Positions 28,807 through 40,370 of a DNA stretch of 64,000 bases are shown piece after piece. A program made the position numbers and the translations under genes. This DNA is from Ensifer sp. IC4062. GTDB taxonomy: Bacteria; Pseudomonadota; Alphaproteobacteria; Rhizobiales; Rhizobiaceae. The stretch is taken from contig NZ_JADYVD010000002.1 in NCBI RefSeq assembly GCF_020193575.1, positions 186,001 to 250,000 on the forward strand, written 5' to 3'. The notes below the pieces were generated by a model. The model did no database searches. It saw only the letters and a program-made list of their open reading frames with translations, and was not told where the DNA came from. Every line of letters begins with the position of its first letter. Positions within the stretch are counted from its first letter, which is position 1.

Positions 28807-29946
28807 ATGTCCGTTCGTCGACTAGCCGAAGACACTGTCCAGCCAGCGAGCTTTGCGTTCAACAAAGAAAATGCTTCCTGGGCCAAGGCAACGATCAAGA
28901 AATATCCGAAGGGCCGCGAGCAGTCGGCGGTCATTCCCCTGCTGATGCGCGCTCAAGAGCAGGACGGCTGGGTAACGAAGGCAGCGATCGAGTCTGTCGC
29001 AGACATGCTTGGCATGCCCTATATTCGCGTTCTCGAAGTTGCGACTTTCTACACTCAGTTCCAGCTTAAACCCGTCGGCACGCGCGCGCACGTACAGGTC
29101 TGCGGAACGACGCCGTGCATGCTGCGCGGCGCAGAAGACCTGATCAAGGTCTGCAAGAGCAAAATCGCGTCGGAGCCTTTCACTCTGAACGAGAGCGGCA
29201 CTCTCTCGTGGGAGGAGGTGGAATGTCAGGGTGCGTGCGTCAACGCACCGATGGTGATGATCTTCAAGGATACCTTCGAAGACCTGACGCCTGAGCGCCT
29301 GGAACAGATCATCGACACTTTCGAAGCTGGTGACGGTGCAGAGGTCACCCCCGGCCCGCAGATCGACCGCGTGTATTCCGCGCCCGCTGGCGGTCCGACG
29401 ACATTGCTGACGCGCGATCCGGTGGCGGAAAGCAGCGTCGCACAGGCCAACCCCGGCCGGTCGAAGAAGGGCTCGAGCCAGCCCGCGGTCAGCATCCCGC
29501 CAGCGAATGCGGCGCGGGCGAAGACCGCAAGCGCTGTTACTAACCCGACATTGAAGACTCCCGTCACCGCGGGGAAAGAAGCGGCCGCCATCGCCAAGAT
29601 CGAAGGCGACACCGCTGATAAGTCCAAGCGGGCCAAACCGGCGGTAGAAGGCCGGCCGTCGCTTGAAGACAAGAACCGCCCGGCGAGTATCGAGAAGCCG
29701 ACGACGGTCGACGATCTCAAGCTGATCTCGGGCGTCGGTCCAAAGGTCGAAGGCATCCTTCACGGGATCGGCATCTACACCTTTGCGCAGGTTGCCTCCT
29801 GGAAGAAGGCCGAGCGCGAATGGGTCGATGGATATCTGAATTTCAAGGGCCGCATCGAGCGCGACGACTGGGTCAAGCAGGCCAAGGCGCTCGCCAAGGG
29901 CGGCGAAGCCGAATACATCAAGGTTTTCGGCAAGAAGCCGCGGTAA
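28807..29946 (+). CDS. nuoE: NADH-quinone oxidoreductase subunit E with a C-terminal helix-hairpin-helix-like extension
   Basis: A 379-residue protein, about twice the usual NuoE length. Residues 15-180 are the normal thioredoxin-like [2Fe-2S] subunit; the N1a ligands are Cys99 and Cys104 (CGTTPC) and Cys140 and Cys144 (CQGAC). An Ala/Lys/Pro-rich linker fills about 200-298. Residues 301-376 form a helix-hairpin-helix-like domain starting [20 protein letters not shown] and ending [18 protein letters not shown] ([12 protein letters not shown]). The same domain recurs in the small protein encoded between nuoF and nuoG. The core accepts electrons in the NADH module; the tail's job is unknown. 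Confidence 0.95.
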   Translation: MSVRRLAEDTVQPASFAFNKENASWAKATIKKYPKGREQSAVIPLLMRAQEQDGWVTKAAIESVADMLGMPYIRVLEVATFYTQFQLKPVGTRAHVQVCGTTPCMLRGAEDLIKVCKSKIASEPFTLNESGTLSWEEVECQGACVNAPMVMIFKDTFEDLTPERLEQIIDTFEAGDGAEVTPGPQIDRVYSAPAGGPTTLLTRDPVAESSVAQANPGRSKKGSSQPAVSIPPANAARAKTASAVTNPTLKTPVTAGKEAAAIAKIEGDTADKSKRAKPAVEGRPSLEDKNRPASIEKPTTVDDLKLISGVGPKVEGILHGIGIYTFAQVASWKKAEREWVDGYLNFKGRIERDDWVKQAKALAKGGEAEYIKVFGKKPR

Positions 29947-29957
29947 AGAGGTGAACC

Positions 29958-31262
29958 ATGTTAAGAGATGAAGACCGCATCTTTACCAATCTCTACGGGC
30001 TCAAGGACAAGTCCCTGAAGGGCGCCATGGCGCGCGGGCATTGGGACGGAACCAAGCAGATCCTGGAAAAGGGCCGCGACTGGATCATTAACGAGATGAA
30101 GGCTTCCGGCCTTCGCGGCCGCGGTGGCGCCGGCTTCCCGACCGGGCTGAAGTGGTCCTTTATGCCGAAGGAAAGCGATGGCCGGCCGCATTATCTGGTG
30201 GTCAACGCGGACGAGTCGGAGCCCGGCACCTGCAAGGACCGCGACATCATGCGCCACGATCCGCACACGCTGATCGAAGGCTGTCTGGTCGCGAGCTTCG
30301 CCATGGGCGCCCATACCGCCTATATCTACGTGCGTGGCGAATATATCCGTGAGCGCGAGGCGCTGCAGGCGGCGATCGATGAATGCTATGATGCGGGCCT
30401 GCTCGGCAAGAACAACAAGCACGGCTGGGACATGGACATCTACGTCCATCATGGCGCCGGTGCCTATATCTGTGGTGAAGAAACCGCATTGCTCGAAAGC
30501 CTCGAGGGCAAGAAGGGGCAGCCGCGCCTGAAGCCGCCGTTCCCGGCGAACATGGGTCTCTACGGCTGCCCGACGACCGTCAACAATGTCGAATCCATTG
30601 CGGTTGCGCCGACCATCCTGCGCCGTGGCGCCAGCTGGTTTTCCTCCATCGGCCGCCCGAACAATGTCGGCACGAAGCTGTTCATGATCTCCGGCCACGT
30701 CAACAAGCCGTGCACGGTTGAAGAGGCAATGGGCATCACGTTCCGCGAGCTGATCGAAAAGCATGCGGGCGGCATCCGCGGCGGCTGGGACAATCTGCTG
30801 GCCGTCATTCCCGGTGGTGCGTCGTGCCCGGTCGTCAAGGCCGAAGACATCATCGACTGCCCGATGGACTTCGACGGCCTGCGCGAGGTCAAGTCGTCCT
30901 TCGGCACCGCCGCCGCGATCGTCATGGACAGGTCCACCGACATCATCAAGGCGATCGCCCGTATCTCGGCATTCTTCAAGCACGAAAGCTGCGGCCAGTG
31001 CACGCCGTGCCGCGAAGGCACGGGCTGGATGTGGCGCGTGATGGAACGCATGGTGCAGGGCCGCGCGCAGAAGCGCGAGATCGACATGCTTTTCGACGTG
31101 ACGAAGCAGATCGAGGGCCACACCATCTGTGCGCTTGGCGATGCGGCCGCCTGGCCGGTCCAGGGGCTCATCCGTAACTTTCGTCCGGAGATCGAAAAGC
31201 GCATCGACGAATACACACGCAACGCGACGTCACACGGCGCGGTGCTCGAAGCAGCGGAGTAA
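29958..31262 (+). CDS. nuoF: NADH-quinone oxidoreductase subunit F
   Basis: A 434-residue NADH-dehydrogenase subunit that binds NADH, FMN and the N3 [4Fe-4S] cluster. [19 protein letters not shown] (near residue 50) is the FMN/NADH-binding glycine loop. [16 protein letters not shown] (near residue 344) plus the later Cys in GHTICALGD supply the four cluster ligands. It follows nuoE by 11 bp. Confidence 0.98.
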   Translation: MLRDEDRIFTNLYGLKDKSLKGAMARGHWDGTKQILEKGRDWIINEMKASGLRGRGGAGFPTGLKWSFMPKESDGRPHYLVVNADESEPGTCKDRDIMRHDPHTLIEGCLVASFAMGAHTAYIYVRGEYIREREALQAAIDECYDAGLLGKNNKHGWDMDIYVHHGAGAYICGEETALLESLEGKKGQPRLKPPFPANMGLYGCPTTVNNVESIAVAPTILRRGASWFSSIGRPNNVGTKLFMISGHVNKPCTVEEAMGITFRELIEKHAGGIRGGWDNLLAVIPGGASCPVVKAEDIIDCPMDFDGLREVKSSFGTAAAIVMDRSTDIIKAIARISAFFKHESCGQCTPCREGTGWMWRVMERMVQGRAQKREIDMLFDVTKQIEGHTICALGDAAAWPVQGLIRNFRPEIEKRIDEYTRNATSHGAVLEAAE

Positions 31263-31268
31263 CGACCA

Positions 31269-31910
31269 ATGGCCGGGACACGTAAGGACGGACGGAGCAT
31301 GGAAAAGGCCGACGTAGTCATTCCATTTGCGCGATCCCTCGGCGTCGACCCGGCCGATCCGTTCGGTATGGCCGAATGGATGAAAAACATGCCGAACCTT
31401 CCGCTGCACCCGCTGATGGCGCATCCCACGGCCGCGGTCGCGGCCGCAACGGCGCTCGGGTTTGGGGTATCGAGCCACATCGCCGGTATCATGTTCGGAG
31501 CCATCCAAGGCGCCGTCGGTGCGATGCAGAAAGGCGTCTCGACGCCTGAACAGCCACGGACAACCGCGCCGAAGGCAACGGCTGCACCGGCCAAGCGGGT
31601 GGTGCAGGACGGCCCGGAAGCCTCGCCGGCTCCCGGTCCCGCGCGGACCTCAAGGGTGTCCAAGCCGAAGGCAAAAGCGAAGGCCCCGGCCAGGACGGAA
31701 AAGCCGGTTGCGGCCGATGACCTTAAGCGGATTTCCGGGATCGGGCCGAAGCTTGAGCAGGTCTTGAACGCCAGGGGCATTCGCCGCTTTGCCGATATCG
31801 CTGCCTTAGGCGAGGCGGAAGTGGCACGGTTGGACAAGGAGCTCGGCTTCGATGGCCGCATCCTGCGCGACGATTGGGTAGGACAGGCGAAGGCGCTCAA
31901 GGGCGCGTGA
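31269..31910 (+). CDS. Helix-hairpin-helix-domain accessory protein in the nuo operon
   Basis: A 213-residue protein of unknown function. Residues 45-80 are hydrophobic and Ala/Gly-rich and could be a membrane hairpin or amphipathic segment. Residues 90-145 are an Ala/Pro/Lys-rich linker. Residues 147-213 form a domain starting ADDLKRISGIGPKLEQVLNA and ending LRDDWVGQAKALKG, plainly similar to the tail of NuoE (shared I-S-G-x-G-P-K and R-D-D-W-V-x-Q-A-K-A-L). It begins 6 bp after nuoF. Relatives are sometimes labelled DNA nuclease in databases, for which I see no catalytic residues. The start could also be the ATG at 31299. Confidence 0.85.
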   Translation: MAGTRKDGRSMEKADVVIPFARSLGVDPADPFGMAEWMKNMPNLPLHPLMAHPTAAVAAATALGFGVSSHIAGIMFGAIQGAVGAMQKGVSTPEQPRTTAPKATAAPAKRVVQDGPEASPAPGPARTSRVSKPKAKAKAPARTEKPVAADDLKRISGIGPKLEQVLNARGIRRFADIAALGEAEVARLDKELGFDGRILRDDWVGQAKALKGA

Positions 31911-32024
31911 TGAAAGATTAAGAGGCGATGACCCTCGGCGGCCATCGCCAGCAAGCGGCGTGGCTGTAAAGGAATTGTCTGCCGCCGAGAGGCAGGCGGA
32001 CGGAAGACAGGATTGAGTGCGAAG

Positions 32025-34106
32025 ATGGCAAAGCTGAAAGTCGACGGAAAAGAGATCGAGGTCCCGGATCATTTCACCCTGCTTCAGGCGTGTGAAGAGG
32101 CCGGCGCCGAGGTTCCGCGCTTCTGTTTCCATGAGCGGCTTTCGGTCGCCGGCAACTGCCGCATGTGTCTGGTCGAAGTGAAGGGCGGACCGCCGAAGCC
32201 GGCAGCCTCCTGCGCCATGGGCGTGCGCGATCTGCGTCCCGGCCCGAACGGCGAGGTGCCGGAGGTCTTCACGACCACGCCGATGGTCAAGAAGGCGCGC
32301 GAAGGCGTCATGGAATTCCTGCTGATCAACCACCCGCTCGACTGCCCGATCTGCGATCAGGGCGGTGAGTGCGACCTGCAGGACCAGGCCATGGCCTTCG
32401 GCATCGACAGCTCGCGCTACCAGGAAAACAAGCGCGCGGTCGAGGACAAGTATATCGGCCCGTTGGTGAAGACGGTGATGAACCGCTGCATCCATTGCAC
32501 GCGCTGTGTCCGCTTCACGACGGAAGTTGCCGGCATTGCCGAACTCGGTCTCATCGGTCGTGGCGAGGACGCGGAGATCACCACCTATCTCGAGCAGGCG
32601 ATGACTTCCGAACTGCAGGGCAACGTCGTCGACCTCTGCCCGGTCGGCGCCCTGACCTCGAAGCCCTTCGCCTTCACCGCTCGTCCCTGGGAATTGAACA
32701 AGACCGAGTCGATCGACGTCATGGACGCGCTCGGCTCGGCGATCCGCGTCGACACGCGCGGTCGCGAAGTGATGCGCATCATGCCGCGCGTCAACGAAGA
32801 CATCAACGAGGAGTGGATCTCCGACAAGACCCGCTTCATCTGGGATGGTCTGAAGACACAACGCCTCGACCGTCCCTACGTCAAGAAGGATGGGCGTCTT
32901 CAGCCTGCAAGCTGGAGCGATGCGTTCCAGGCGATCAAGGCTGCCGTGGCAAACACCTCGGGCGACAACATCGGTGCGATCGCCGGCGACCTCGCTTCCG
33001 TCGAGGAGATGTACGCTCTGAAGGAGCTCGTCGCGTCGCTCGGCTCTGAGAATATCGACTGCCGACAGGATGGTGCAGCGCTTGACCCGTCGCTCGGCCG
33101 CGCCAGTTACATCTTCAACCCGACGATCCAGGGCATCGAAAACGCCGATGCGCTGCTTATCATAGGTTCCAATCCGCGCTTCGAAGCGTCCGTGCTCAAT
33201 GCGCGTATCCGCAAGCGCTATCGCATGGGCCGTTTCCCGATCGCCGTGATCGGCGAACAGAACGAGCTGCGCTACGAATACGAATATCTCGGTGCGGGCA
33301 GCGAAACTCTTGCCGAGCTCCTTTCCGGCAAGGCCAAGTTCTTCGCGACCTTGAAGAAGGCCGAACGGCCGATGATCATTGTCGGGCAGGGCGCGCTGGC
33401 AGGGGAGGGCGGCGCAGCTGTCCTCGCTAGTGCGGCGAAGCTCGCGGTCGCTGTTGGCGCGGTTAACGCGGACTGGAACGGCTTCGCCGTGCTTCACACT
33501 GCGGCCTCGCGCGTCGGTGGTCTCGACCTTGGCTTCGTCCCCGGCAAGGGCGGCAAGTCGGCCGCGGAAATTGTCGCTGGCGCCGACGTGCTGTTCCTGC
33601 TCGGCGCGGATGAGATCGACCTTTCGACGCGCAAAGCCGGCTTCACCGTCTATATTGGTTCGCATGGCGACAACGGCGCACATGCTGCCGATGTTATTCT
33701 CCCGGGCGCGACCTACACCGAAAAGTCCGGGACCTGGGTGAACACCGAGGGCCGGGTACAGGTCGGCAGCCGCGCGGGCTTCGCCCCGGGCGACGCGCGT
33801 GAGGACTGGGCGATCATCCGCGCCCTCTCCGATGTTCTCGGCCGGAAGTTGCCCTTTGATTCGCTTGGTGAATTGCGCGCGAAACTCTACGCGGCACATC
33901 CGCATTTCGCCGAGATCGATGCGATCGCGGTCGGCAACAGCGATGAAATTGCCGCACTCGCGCAAAAAGCAGGTGAGATGGCGAAATCCGCGTTTGCGTC
34001 TCCGGTCAAAGACTTCTATTTGACGAACCCGATAGCGCGCGCATCCGCCGTCATGGCCGAATGCTCGGCTTTGGCACGCAACAATTTCAAAGCTGCGGCG
34101 GAATGA
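32025..34106 (+). CDS. nuoG: NADH-quinone oxidoreductase subunit G
   Basis: A 693-residue subunit carrying several iron-sulfur clusters. The N-terminal [2Fe-2S] ligands are in RFCFHERLSVAGNCRMCLVE. The N5 motif is HPLDCPICDQGGECDLQ with its His ligand, and the N4 ligands are in CIHCTRCVRF and the later VDLCPVGAL. The rest is the molybdopterin-oxidoreductase-like fold, without a cofactor. It passes electrons from NuoEF to NuoI. The start ATG at 32025 is preferred over an in-frame TTG at 32013. The 114-bp gap before it is the largest in this part of the operon. Confidence 0.97.
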   Translation: MAKLKVDGKEIEVPDHFTLLQACEEAGAEVPRFCFHERLSVAGNCRMCLVEVKGGPPKPAASCAMGVRDLRPGPNGEVPEVFTTTPMVKKAREGVMEFLLINHPLDCPICDQGGECDLQDQAMAFGIDSSRYQENKRAVEDKYIGPLVKTVMNRCIHCTRCVRFTTEVAGIAELGLIGRGEDAEITTYLEQAMTSELQGNVVDLCPVGALTSKPFAFTARPWELNKTESIDVMDALGSAIRVDTRGREVMRIMPRVNEDINEEWISDKTRFIWDGLKTQRLDRPYVKKDGRLQPASWSDAFQAIKAAVANTSGDNIGAIAGDLASVEEMYALKELVASLGSENIDCRQDGAALDPSLGRASYIFNPTIQGIENADALLIIGSNPRFEASVLNARIRKRYRMGRFPIAVIGEQNELRYEYEYLGAGSETLAELLSGKAKFFATLKKAERPMIIVGQGALAGEGGAAVLASAAKLAVAVGAVNADWNGFAVLHTAASRVGGLDLGFVPGKGGKSAAEIVAGADVLFLLGADEIDLSTRKAGFTVYIGSHGDNGAHAADVILPGATYTEKSGTWVNTEGRVQVGSRAGFAPGDAREDWAIIRALSDVLGRKLPFDSLGELRAKLYAAHPHFAEIDAIAVGNSDEIAALAQKAGEMAKSAFASPVKDFYLTNPIARASAVMAECSALARNNFKAAAE

Positions 34107-34126
34107 GCGCGAGGGAATAGAATATC

Positions 34127-35170
34127 ATGGACGCTTTCGTTTCGACCTATGTCTGGCCTGCGATCATCATGATCGCCCAGTCGTTGCTGCTGCTGGTCGC
34201 GCTGCTGGTCTTCATCGCCTACGTTCTGCTCGCCGACCGCAAGATCTGGGCTGCCGTGCAGCTGCGCCGCGGCCCGAATGTCGTCGGTCCTTGGGGATTG
34301 TTCCAGTCCTTCGCCGACCTCCTGAAATTCGTGTTCAAGGAGCCGGTCATTCCGGCCGGCGCGAACAAGGCGATCTTCCTCCTTGCGCCGCTGGTTTCGG
34401 TCACGCTTGCGCTTGCTGCCTGGGCGGTCATTCCGCTCAACGCCAACTGGGTGATTGCGAACATCAATGTCGGCATCCTCTTCGTCTTTGCCATATCTTC
34501 TCTCGAAGTTTATGGCATCATCATGGGCGGCTGGGCGTCTAACTCGAAGTATCCTTTCCTCGGCGCGCTGCGTTCCGCCGCGCAAATGGTGTCCTATGAG
34601 GTCTCGATCGGCTTCGTCATCGTGACGGTTCTGCTTTGCGTCGGCTCGCTCAATCTGACGGATATCGTCACTGCGCAGACCGACGGCCTCGGAACGATGA
34701 TCGGCCTGCCGGCGTCGTTCCTCGACTGGCATTGGCTGTCGCTCTTCCCGATGTTCATCGTGTTTTTCATCTCGGCCCTTGCGGAGACGAACCGTCCGCC
34801 CTTCGATCTGCCCGAAGCCGAATCCGAACTCGTCGCCGGCTTCATGGTCGAATACGGCTCGACTCCGTATATGATGTTCATGCTCGGCGAATACGCCGCG
34901 ATCTGCCTGATGTGCGCCCTGACGACGATCCTGTTCCTCGGCGGCTGGCTTCCCCCGCTCGACGTGTGGTTCCTGAATTGGGTCCCGGGCATCATCTGGT
35001 TCGTGCTGAAGGCCTCGTTCGTGTTCTTCATGTTCGCGATGGTCAAGGCTTTCGTGCCGCGTTACCGCTACGACCAATTGATGCGCCTCGGCTGGAAGGT
35101 CTTCCTTCCGCTCTCGCTCGCCATGGTCGTCATTGTCGCATTCGTTTTGAAGCTGATGGGGTGGGCTTAA
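34127..35170 (+). CDS. nuoH: NADH-quinone oxidoreductase subunit H
   Basis: A 347-residue membrane subunit with about eight helices (ND1). The first loop [20 protein letters not shown] and the later [20 protein letters not shown] are the family signatures; the acidic residues of the latter lie near the quinone channel. NuoH links the quinone cavity to the antiporter-like subunits. It starts 21 bp after nuoG. Confidence 0.98.
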   Translation: MDAFVSTYVWPAIIMIAQSLLLLVALLVFIAYVLLADRKIWAAVQLRRGPNVVGPWGLFQSFADLLKFVFKEPVIPAGANKAIFLLAPLVSVTLALAAWAVIPLNANWVIANINVGILFVFAISSLEVYGIIMGGWASNSKYPFLGALRSAAQMVSYEVSIGFVIVTVLLCVGSLNLTDIVTAQTDGLGTMIGLPASFLDWHWLSLFPMFIVFFISALAETNRPPFDLPEAESELVAGFMVEYGSTPYMMFMLGEYAAICLMCALTTILFLGGWLPPLDVWFLNWVPGIIWFVLKASFVFFMFAMVKAFVPRYRYDQLMRLGWKVFLPLSLAMVVIVAFVLKLMGWA

Positions 35171-35234
35171 TGTCCGCTTTAGCTTCGCTGCATACCGCCG
35201 GCCTTTCTGAGGGCGGCAAGTTTGGAGGTAAATG

Positions 35235-35726
35235 ATGGCCGGTCTTTCGCAAGCCGTCAGCTCGCTGTTCCTCAAGGAATTCGTCGGCGCGTTCTTTTTG
35301 TCCATGCGCTATTTCTTCAGGCCGAAGGCGACGGTGAACTATCCCTTCGAAAAAGGACCGGTCAGCCCGCGTTTCCGCGGTGAGCATGCGCTTCGCCGTT
35401 ATCCGAACGGGGAAGAGCGTTGCATCGCCTGCAAGCTTTGCGAGGCGATCTGTCCTGCCCAGGCAATCACCATCGAGGCCGGCCCGCGCCGCAACGACGG
35501 CACGCGCCGCACGGTGCGTTATGACATCGACATGGTGAAGTGCATCTATTGCGGGTTCTGTCAGGAAGCTTGTCCGGTCGACGCCATCGTCGAAGGACCG
35601 AACTTCGAATTCGCCACCGAAACGCGCGAAGAGCTTTACTACGACAAGGAAAAGCTCCTCGCCAATGGCGACCGGTGGGAACGGGAAATCGCGCGCAACA
35701 TCGCGATGGACTCGCCCTACCGCTGA
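35235..35726 (+). CDS. nuoI: NADH-quinone oxidoreductase subunit I
   Basis: A 163-residue ferredoxin-like subunit with two [4Fe-4S] clusters, N6a and N6b. The ligands are in [12 protein letters not shown] (near residue 60) and [12 protein letters not shown] (near residue 99). Two adjacent ATGs (35232 and 35235) follow GGAGG; the second has the better 6-nt spacing. The N-terminal helix anchors it to the membrane arm beside NuoB and NuoH. Confidence 0.97.
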   Translation: MAGLSQAVSSLFLKEFVGAFFLSMRYFFRPKATVNYPFEKGPVSPRFRGEHALRRYPNGEERCIACKLCEAICPAQAITIEAGPRRNDGTRRTVRYDIDMVKCIYCGFCQEACPVDAIVEGPNFEFATETREELYYDKEKLLANGDRWEREIARNIAMDSPYR

Positions 35727-35870
35727 GGCTATCTGCGCGACGCTGTATCGCGCCGCTCGAAAGCGGCGCATGTGAAACAGGTATTGGGCGCTGGCCGGAC
35801 CGTGTCCGGCTTTGCCCGTGGAGTGGGGGCAGGCGCCTTCACGCCGAGCAAGACGAAAAAGGCACCGATC

Positions 35871-36485
35871 ATGGGTCTGCAGGTTCTTTTTTTCTATCTC
35901 TTTGCCTTCATTGCGGTGGCATCGGCATTCATGGTCATTGCGTCGAAGAACCCGGTTTATTCGGTTCTGTTCCTGATCCTGACCTTCTTCAACGCAGCCG
36001 GGCTCTTCCTGCTGACGGGGGCAGAGTTCCTGGCAATGATCCTGCTCGTCGTCTATGTCGGCGCGGTCGCGGTTCTGTTCCTGTTCGTCGTCATGATGCT
36101 CGACATCGATTTCGCGGAGTTGCGCGCAGGTGTGCTTGAATATGCGCCTATCGGCGCGCTGATCGGGTTGATCCTTGCGGCCGAACTCATCATCGTGGTG
36201 GGCGGCACGACGTTCTCGCCGGAAATCGCCAAGGGTATTGCGATGCCGATCCCGCCGGTAACCGAGCGAACGAATACGGCCGCCCTCGGCGACGTACTCT
36301 ACACCCATTACATCTATTTCTTCCAAATCGCGGGGCTCGTGCTGCTCGTCGCCATGATCGGCGCCATAGTGCTGACGCTGCGCCACCGCCAGAACATCAA
36401 GCGCCAGAGCATTCCGCGGCAGGTTGCCCGCGCACCCGAAACTGCCGTCGAGGTGATCACGGTCAAGCCGGGACAGGGCATCTAA
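35871..36485 (+). CDS. nuoJ: NADH-quinone oxidoreductase subunit J
   Basis: A 204-residue membrane subunit (ND6) with five predicted helices. The helix-3 region EFLAMILLVVYVGAVAVLFL contains the conserved pi-bulge Gly-Ala segment and Tyr. The ATG at 35871 gives the standard N-terminus MGLQVLFFYLFAFIAVASAF. An upstream in-frame ATG at 35772 would add 33 non-conserved residues. The 144 bp before it, after nuoI, hold no supportable gene. Confidence 0.95.
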   Translation: MGLQVLFFYLFAFIAVASAFMVIASKNPVYSVLFLILTFFNAAGLFLLTGAEFLAMILLVVYVGAVAVLFLFVVMMLDIDFAELRAGVLEYAPIGALIGLILAAELIIVVGGTTFSPEIAKGIAMPIPPVTERTNTAALGDVLYTHYIYFFQIAGLVLLVAMIGAIVLTLRHRQNIKRQSIPRQVARAPETAVEVITVKPGQGI

Positions 36486-36512
36486 TCGGACGCTAGGTCG
36501 AGGACTACACCC

Positions 36513-36821
36513 ATGGAAATCGGAATTTCCCACTATCTGACCGTTAGCGCCATTCTATTCACGTTCGGCGTCTTCGGTATCTTCCTCAATCGGAAGAACG
36601 TCATCATCATCCTGATGTCGGTCGAGCTCATCCTGCTTGCGGTCAATATCAACATGGTGGCCTTCTCGGCCTTCCTGAACGACATCACCGGCCAGGTCTT
36701 CGCGCTGTTCATTCTGACCGTGGCGGCCGCCGAAGCGGCCATCGGACTTGCAATTCTCGTCGTCTTCTATCGCAACCGCGGCTCGATCGACGTCGAAGAC
36801 ATCAACACGATGAAGGGCTGA
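36513..36821 (+). CDS. nuoK: NADH-quinone oxidoreductase subunit K
   Basis: A 102-residue subunit (ND4L) with three helices. The conserved membrane glutamates are in [15 protein letters not shown] and [18 protein letters not shown] and form part of the central proton axis. It lies 27 bp after nuoJ and 6 bp before nuoL. Confidence 0.97.
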   Translation: MEIGISHYLTVSAILFTFGVFGIFLNRKNVIIILMSVELILLAVNINMVAFSAFLNDITGQVFALFILTVAAAEAAIGLAILVVFYRNRGSIDVEDINTMKG

Positions 36822-36827
36822 CAGGCT

Positions 36828-38840
36828 ATGGACACCATCATCAAGGCTATCGTCTTTCTGCCTCTGATCGGCTTCCTCATCGCCGGCCTCCTCGGCACTC
36901 AGATTGGCGCCAAGGCATCCGAATACGTGACCAGCGGGCTGATGCTCATCGCGCTCGCGCTCTCTTGGCTCGTTTTCTTCAATGTCGCGCTCGGCGAGGA
37001 GGAAATGATCAGGGTTTCGGTGTTGCGCTGGATCCAGTCCGGTGGCTTCGATGTCGAATGGGCTTTTCGCGTCGACACGCTGACGGCCGTCATGTTCGTC
37101 GTCGTCAATACGGTTTCAACGTTGGTGCACATCTATTCGATCGGATACATGCACCACGATCCGAATCGTCCGCGCTTCTTCGCCTATCTGTCGCTCTTCA
37201 CCTTCGCGATGCTGATGCTGATCACGGCCGACAACCTTCTGCAGATGTTCTTCGGCTGGGAAGGCGTGGGCCTTGCGTCCTATCTGCTGATTGGTTTCTG
37301 GTACAAGAAGCCTTCGGCCAACGCTGCTGCAATCAAGGCCTTCATCGTCAACCGCGTCGGCGATTTCGGCTTCTCGCTCGGTATCTTCTTGGTCTTCGTC
37401 CTTTTCGGCTCGATCAACCTAGAGACCGTCTTCGCCGCCGCGCAAAGCTATCTGCCGGCTGAAGGTGCTGAGGCGGCGGCCGGCGCAGGCGCAGGTGAGG
37501 CCGTCGTCAATCTCTTCGGCATGCAGCTCGACAAGGCGCATGCCCTGACGGCCGCCTGCCTGCTTCTCTTCATGGGTGCAATGGGTAAGTCGGCGCAGTT
37601 CCTGCTGCACACCTGGCTGCCGGACGCCATGGAAGGCCCGACGCCGGTTTCGGCCCTCATCCATGCCGCGACCATGGTCACCGCCGGGGTCTTCCTCGTC
37701 GCCCGCATGTCCCCGCTGTTCGAACTCTCGCCCGATGCTCTGACGGTCGTCACCCTGATCGGCGCGATCACCGCCTTCTTCGCCGCGACCGTCGGCCTCG
37801 TGCAGAACGATATCAAGCGCGTCATCGCTTATTCGACCTGCTCGCAGCTCGGCTACATGTTCGTGGCACTTGGCGTTGGCGCCTATAGTGCTGCGATCTT
37901 CCACCTCTTCACGCACGCCTTCTTCAAGGCGCTCCTGTTCCTTGGTGCCGGTTCGGTGATCCACGCCGTCGATGGCGAGCAGGACATGCGCTACATGGGT
38001 GGTTTGCGCACGCATATCCCGGTTACCTACTGGATGATGTTCATCGGCACGATTGCGCTGACGGGCGTCGGCATCCCGGGAACCGTCATCGGCACCGCCG
38101 GCTTCTTCTCGAAGGATGCGATCATCGAGTCGACCTTCGCCTCGCATAGTGTCGTCTCTAGCTTCGCCTTCATCCTTCTGGTGATCGCCGCTCTGTTTAC
38201 GAGCTTCTATTCCTGGCGCCTGACTTTCATGACCTTTCACGGCAGGCCGCGGGCTTCTTCGGACGTCATGCATCACGTCCATGAATCTCCACAGGTGATG
38301 CTGGTTCCGCTCTATATCCTGGCCGCCGGTGCGCTCTTCGCGGGCTTCCTGTTCCACGACTATTTCTTCGGCCATCACTATGTCGAGTTCTGGCAGGGTT
38401 CTCTCTTCACGCTGCCAGAGAATGAAATTCTCGAGGAATACCACCACGTTCCGCTTTGGGTGAAATGGAGCCCCTTCGTGGCCATGGCGCTCGGCCTCTA
38501 CACCGCCTGGTACATGTACATCCGCTCGCCGGAGACACCGAAGTATCTCGCCGAGCAGCACCGTGGTCTCTACCAGTTCCTGCTCAACAAGTGGTATTTC
38601 GACGAACTCTACGATTTCCTCTTCGTGCGTACAGCCAAGCGCCTCGGCACCTTCCTCTGGAAGGAGGGTGACGGCCGGGTGATCGACGGCTTCGGTCCGA
38701 ATGGCGTCGCCGCGCGCGTCCTCGATGTTACCGATCGCGTCGTGCGGCTGCAGACCGGTTACCTTTATCACTACGCGTTCGCCATGCTGATCGGCATCGC
38801 TGCGCTCGTTACATGGATGATGCTCGGGAGTTCCTTCTGA
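36828..38840 (+). CDS. nuoL: NADH-quinone oxidoreductase subunit L
   Basis: A 670-residue antiporter-like subunit (ND5) at the tip of the membrane arm, with about 16 helices. [20 protein letters not shown] holds the conserved Glu, [20 protein letters not shown] the key Lys, and [20 protein letters not shown] the second Lys. The C-terminal part forms the long lateral helix. The stop overlaps the nuoM start by one base. Confidence 0.98.
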   Translation: MDTIIKAIVFLPLIGFLIAGLLGTQIGAKASEYVTSGLMLIALALSWLVFFNVALGEEEMIRVSVLRWIQSGGFDVEWAFRVDTLTAVMFVVVNTVSTLVHIYSIGYMHHDPNRPRFFAYLSLFTFAMLMLITADNLLQMFFGWEGVGLASYLLIGFWYKKPSANAAAIKAFIVNRVGDFGFSLGIFLVFVLFGSINLETVFAAAQSYLPAEGAEAAAGAGAGEAVVNLFGMQLDKAHALTAACLLLFMGAMGKSAQFLLHTWLPDAMEGPTPVSALIHAATMVTAGVFLVARMSPLFELSPDALTVVTLIGAITAFFAATVGLVQNDIKRVIAYSTCSQLGYMFVALGVGAYSAAIFHLFTHAFFKALLFLGAGSVIHAVDGEQDMRYMGGLRTHIPVTYWMMFIGTIALTGVGIPGTVIGTAGFFSKDAIIESTFASHSVVSSFAFILLVIAALFTSFYSWRLTFMTFHGRPRASSDVMHHVHESPQVMLVPLYILAAGALFAGFLFHDYFFGHHYVEFWQGSLFTLPENEILEEYHHVPLWVKWSPFVAMALGLYTAWYMYIRSPETPKYLAEQHRGLYQFLLNKWYFDELYDFLFVRTAKRLGTFLWKEGDGRVIDGFGPNGVAARVLDVTDRVVRLQTGYLYHYAFAMLIGIAALVTWMMLGSSF

Positions 38841-40351
38841 TGACCGATTGGCCCGTACTTTCCGCGGTCACCTTCATGCCGCTCGTCGGCGTTCTGCTTC
38901 TCTTGCTGACAAGAGAAGACAGCGTCTACGGCCGCCGGAACATCCTGAACGTATCGCTGCTGACGACGATCTTCACCTTCGCCGTGTCGCTCTACATCTG
39001 GTACCAGTTCGACCCATCGAACCCGGGCTTCCAGATGGTCGAGAAGCGTGAATGGCTCGGCACCGGCATCTCCTATCATCTCGGCATCGACGGCATCTCC
39101 GTTCTGTTCCTTCCGTTGACCGCGCTCTTGATGCCGTTCTGCGTGCTGGCGAGCTGGCTCACGATCGAGAAGCGCCTGAAGGAATACATGATTGCGTTTC
39201 TCATTCTGGAAACGCTGATGCTCGGCGTCTTCGTCTCGCTCGACATCGTGCTCTTCTACGTGTTCTTCGAAGCGGGCCTCATACCGATGTTCATCATCAT
39301 CGGCGTCTGGGGCGGCAGGGATCGCGTTTATGCGAGCTACAAGTTCTTTCTCTACACGCTGCTGGGCTCGGTGCTGATGCTGCTCGCCATCATGGCGATG
39401 TACTGGCAGGCCGGCACGACCGACATTACTGAACTGCTCGCCTATAAGTTCCCACGCGGGATGCAGACCTGGCTGTGGCTTGCCTTCTTCGCCTCTTTCG
39501 CGGTGAAGATGCCGATGTGGCCGGTGCACACCTGGCTTCCGGACGCGCACGTTCAGGCGCCGACCGCGGGGTCGGTCATCCTGGCTGGCATTCTCTTGAA
39601 GCTCGGCGGCTACGGCTTCCTGCGCTTCTCGCTGCCGATGTTCCCGCTCGCTTCGGACTATTTCGCGCCGTTCGTCTTCACGCTGTCGATCATCGCGATC
39701 ATCTACACCTCGCTGGTGGCGATGATGCAGACCGATATCAAAAAGCTGATCGCCTATTCCTCGGTGGCGCACATGGGCTACGTGACCATGGGCACGTTTG
39801 CCGCCAATACGCAGGGCGTGCAGGGCGCCATCTTCCAGATGCTGTCGCACGGCGTCGTCTCGGGCGCTCTCTTCCTTTGCGTCGGCGTCGTCTATGACCG
39901 CTTGCACACCCGCGAGATCGCGGCCTATGGCGGCCTCGTCAACAACATGCCGAAATACGCGGTCGCCTTCATGGTCTTCACCATGGCGAATGTCGGTCTT
40001 CCCGGCACCTCGGGCTTCGTCGGCGAAGTGCTGACGCTGGTGGGTGCGTTCCGCGCCAATACCTGGGTCGCCTTGTTCGCGACGAGCGGCGTTATCCTCT
40101 CGGCCGCCTATGCCCTCTGGGTCTATCGCCGGGTGATTTTCGGTGCGCTCGAGAAGGAAAGCCTGAAGGCTCTGCTCGATCTCTCGGCACGTGAGAAGCT
40201 TATCCTCTATCCGCTGGTGATCCTGACGATCTTCTTCGGTGTCTATCCGGCACCGGTATTTGATGCGACCGCGGCCTCCGTGGATCTGCTCGTCAACAAC
40301 TACTCCGCAGCCCTGCAGGCAGCGCAAGACGTTGCGCTTTCGGTGCAATGA
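38840..40351 (+). CDS. nuoM: NADH-quinone oxidoreductase subunit M
   Basis: A 503-residue antiporter-like subunit (ND4) with about 14 helices. [17 protein letters not shown] contains the conserved Glu, and [20 protein letters not shown] and [13 protein letters not shown] are family signatures. The ATG at 38840 overlaps the nuoL stop (TGATG); an upstream in-frame ATG at 38813 lies inside nuoL and is rejected. Confidence 0.98.
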   Translation: MTDWPVLSAVTFMPLVGVLLLLLTREDSVYGRRNILNVSLLTTIFTFAVSLYIWYQFDPSNPGFQMVEKREWLGTGISYHLGIDGISVLFLPLTALLMPFCVLASWLTIEKRLKEYMIAFLILETLMLGVFVSLDIVLFYVFFEAGLIPMFIIIGVWGGRDRVYASYKFFLYTLLGSVLMLLAIMAMYWQAGTTDITELLAYKFPRGMQTWLWLAFFASFAVKMPMWPVHTWLPDAHVQAPTAGSVILAGILLKLGGYGFLRFSLPMFPLASDYFAPFVFTLSIIAIIYTSLVAMMQTDIKKLIAYSSVAHMGYVTMGTFAANTQGVQGAIFQMLSHGVVSGALFLCVGVVYDRLHTREIAAYGGLVNNMPKYAVAFMVFTMANVGLPGTSGFVGEVLTLVGAFRANTWVALFATSGVILSAAYALWVYRRVIFGALEKESLKALLDLSAREKLILYPLVILTIFFGVYPAPVFDATAASVDLLVNNYSAALQAAQDVALSVQ

Positions 40352-40370
40352 CCACAGGACGTGACTGGAC

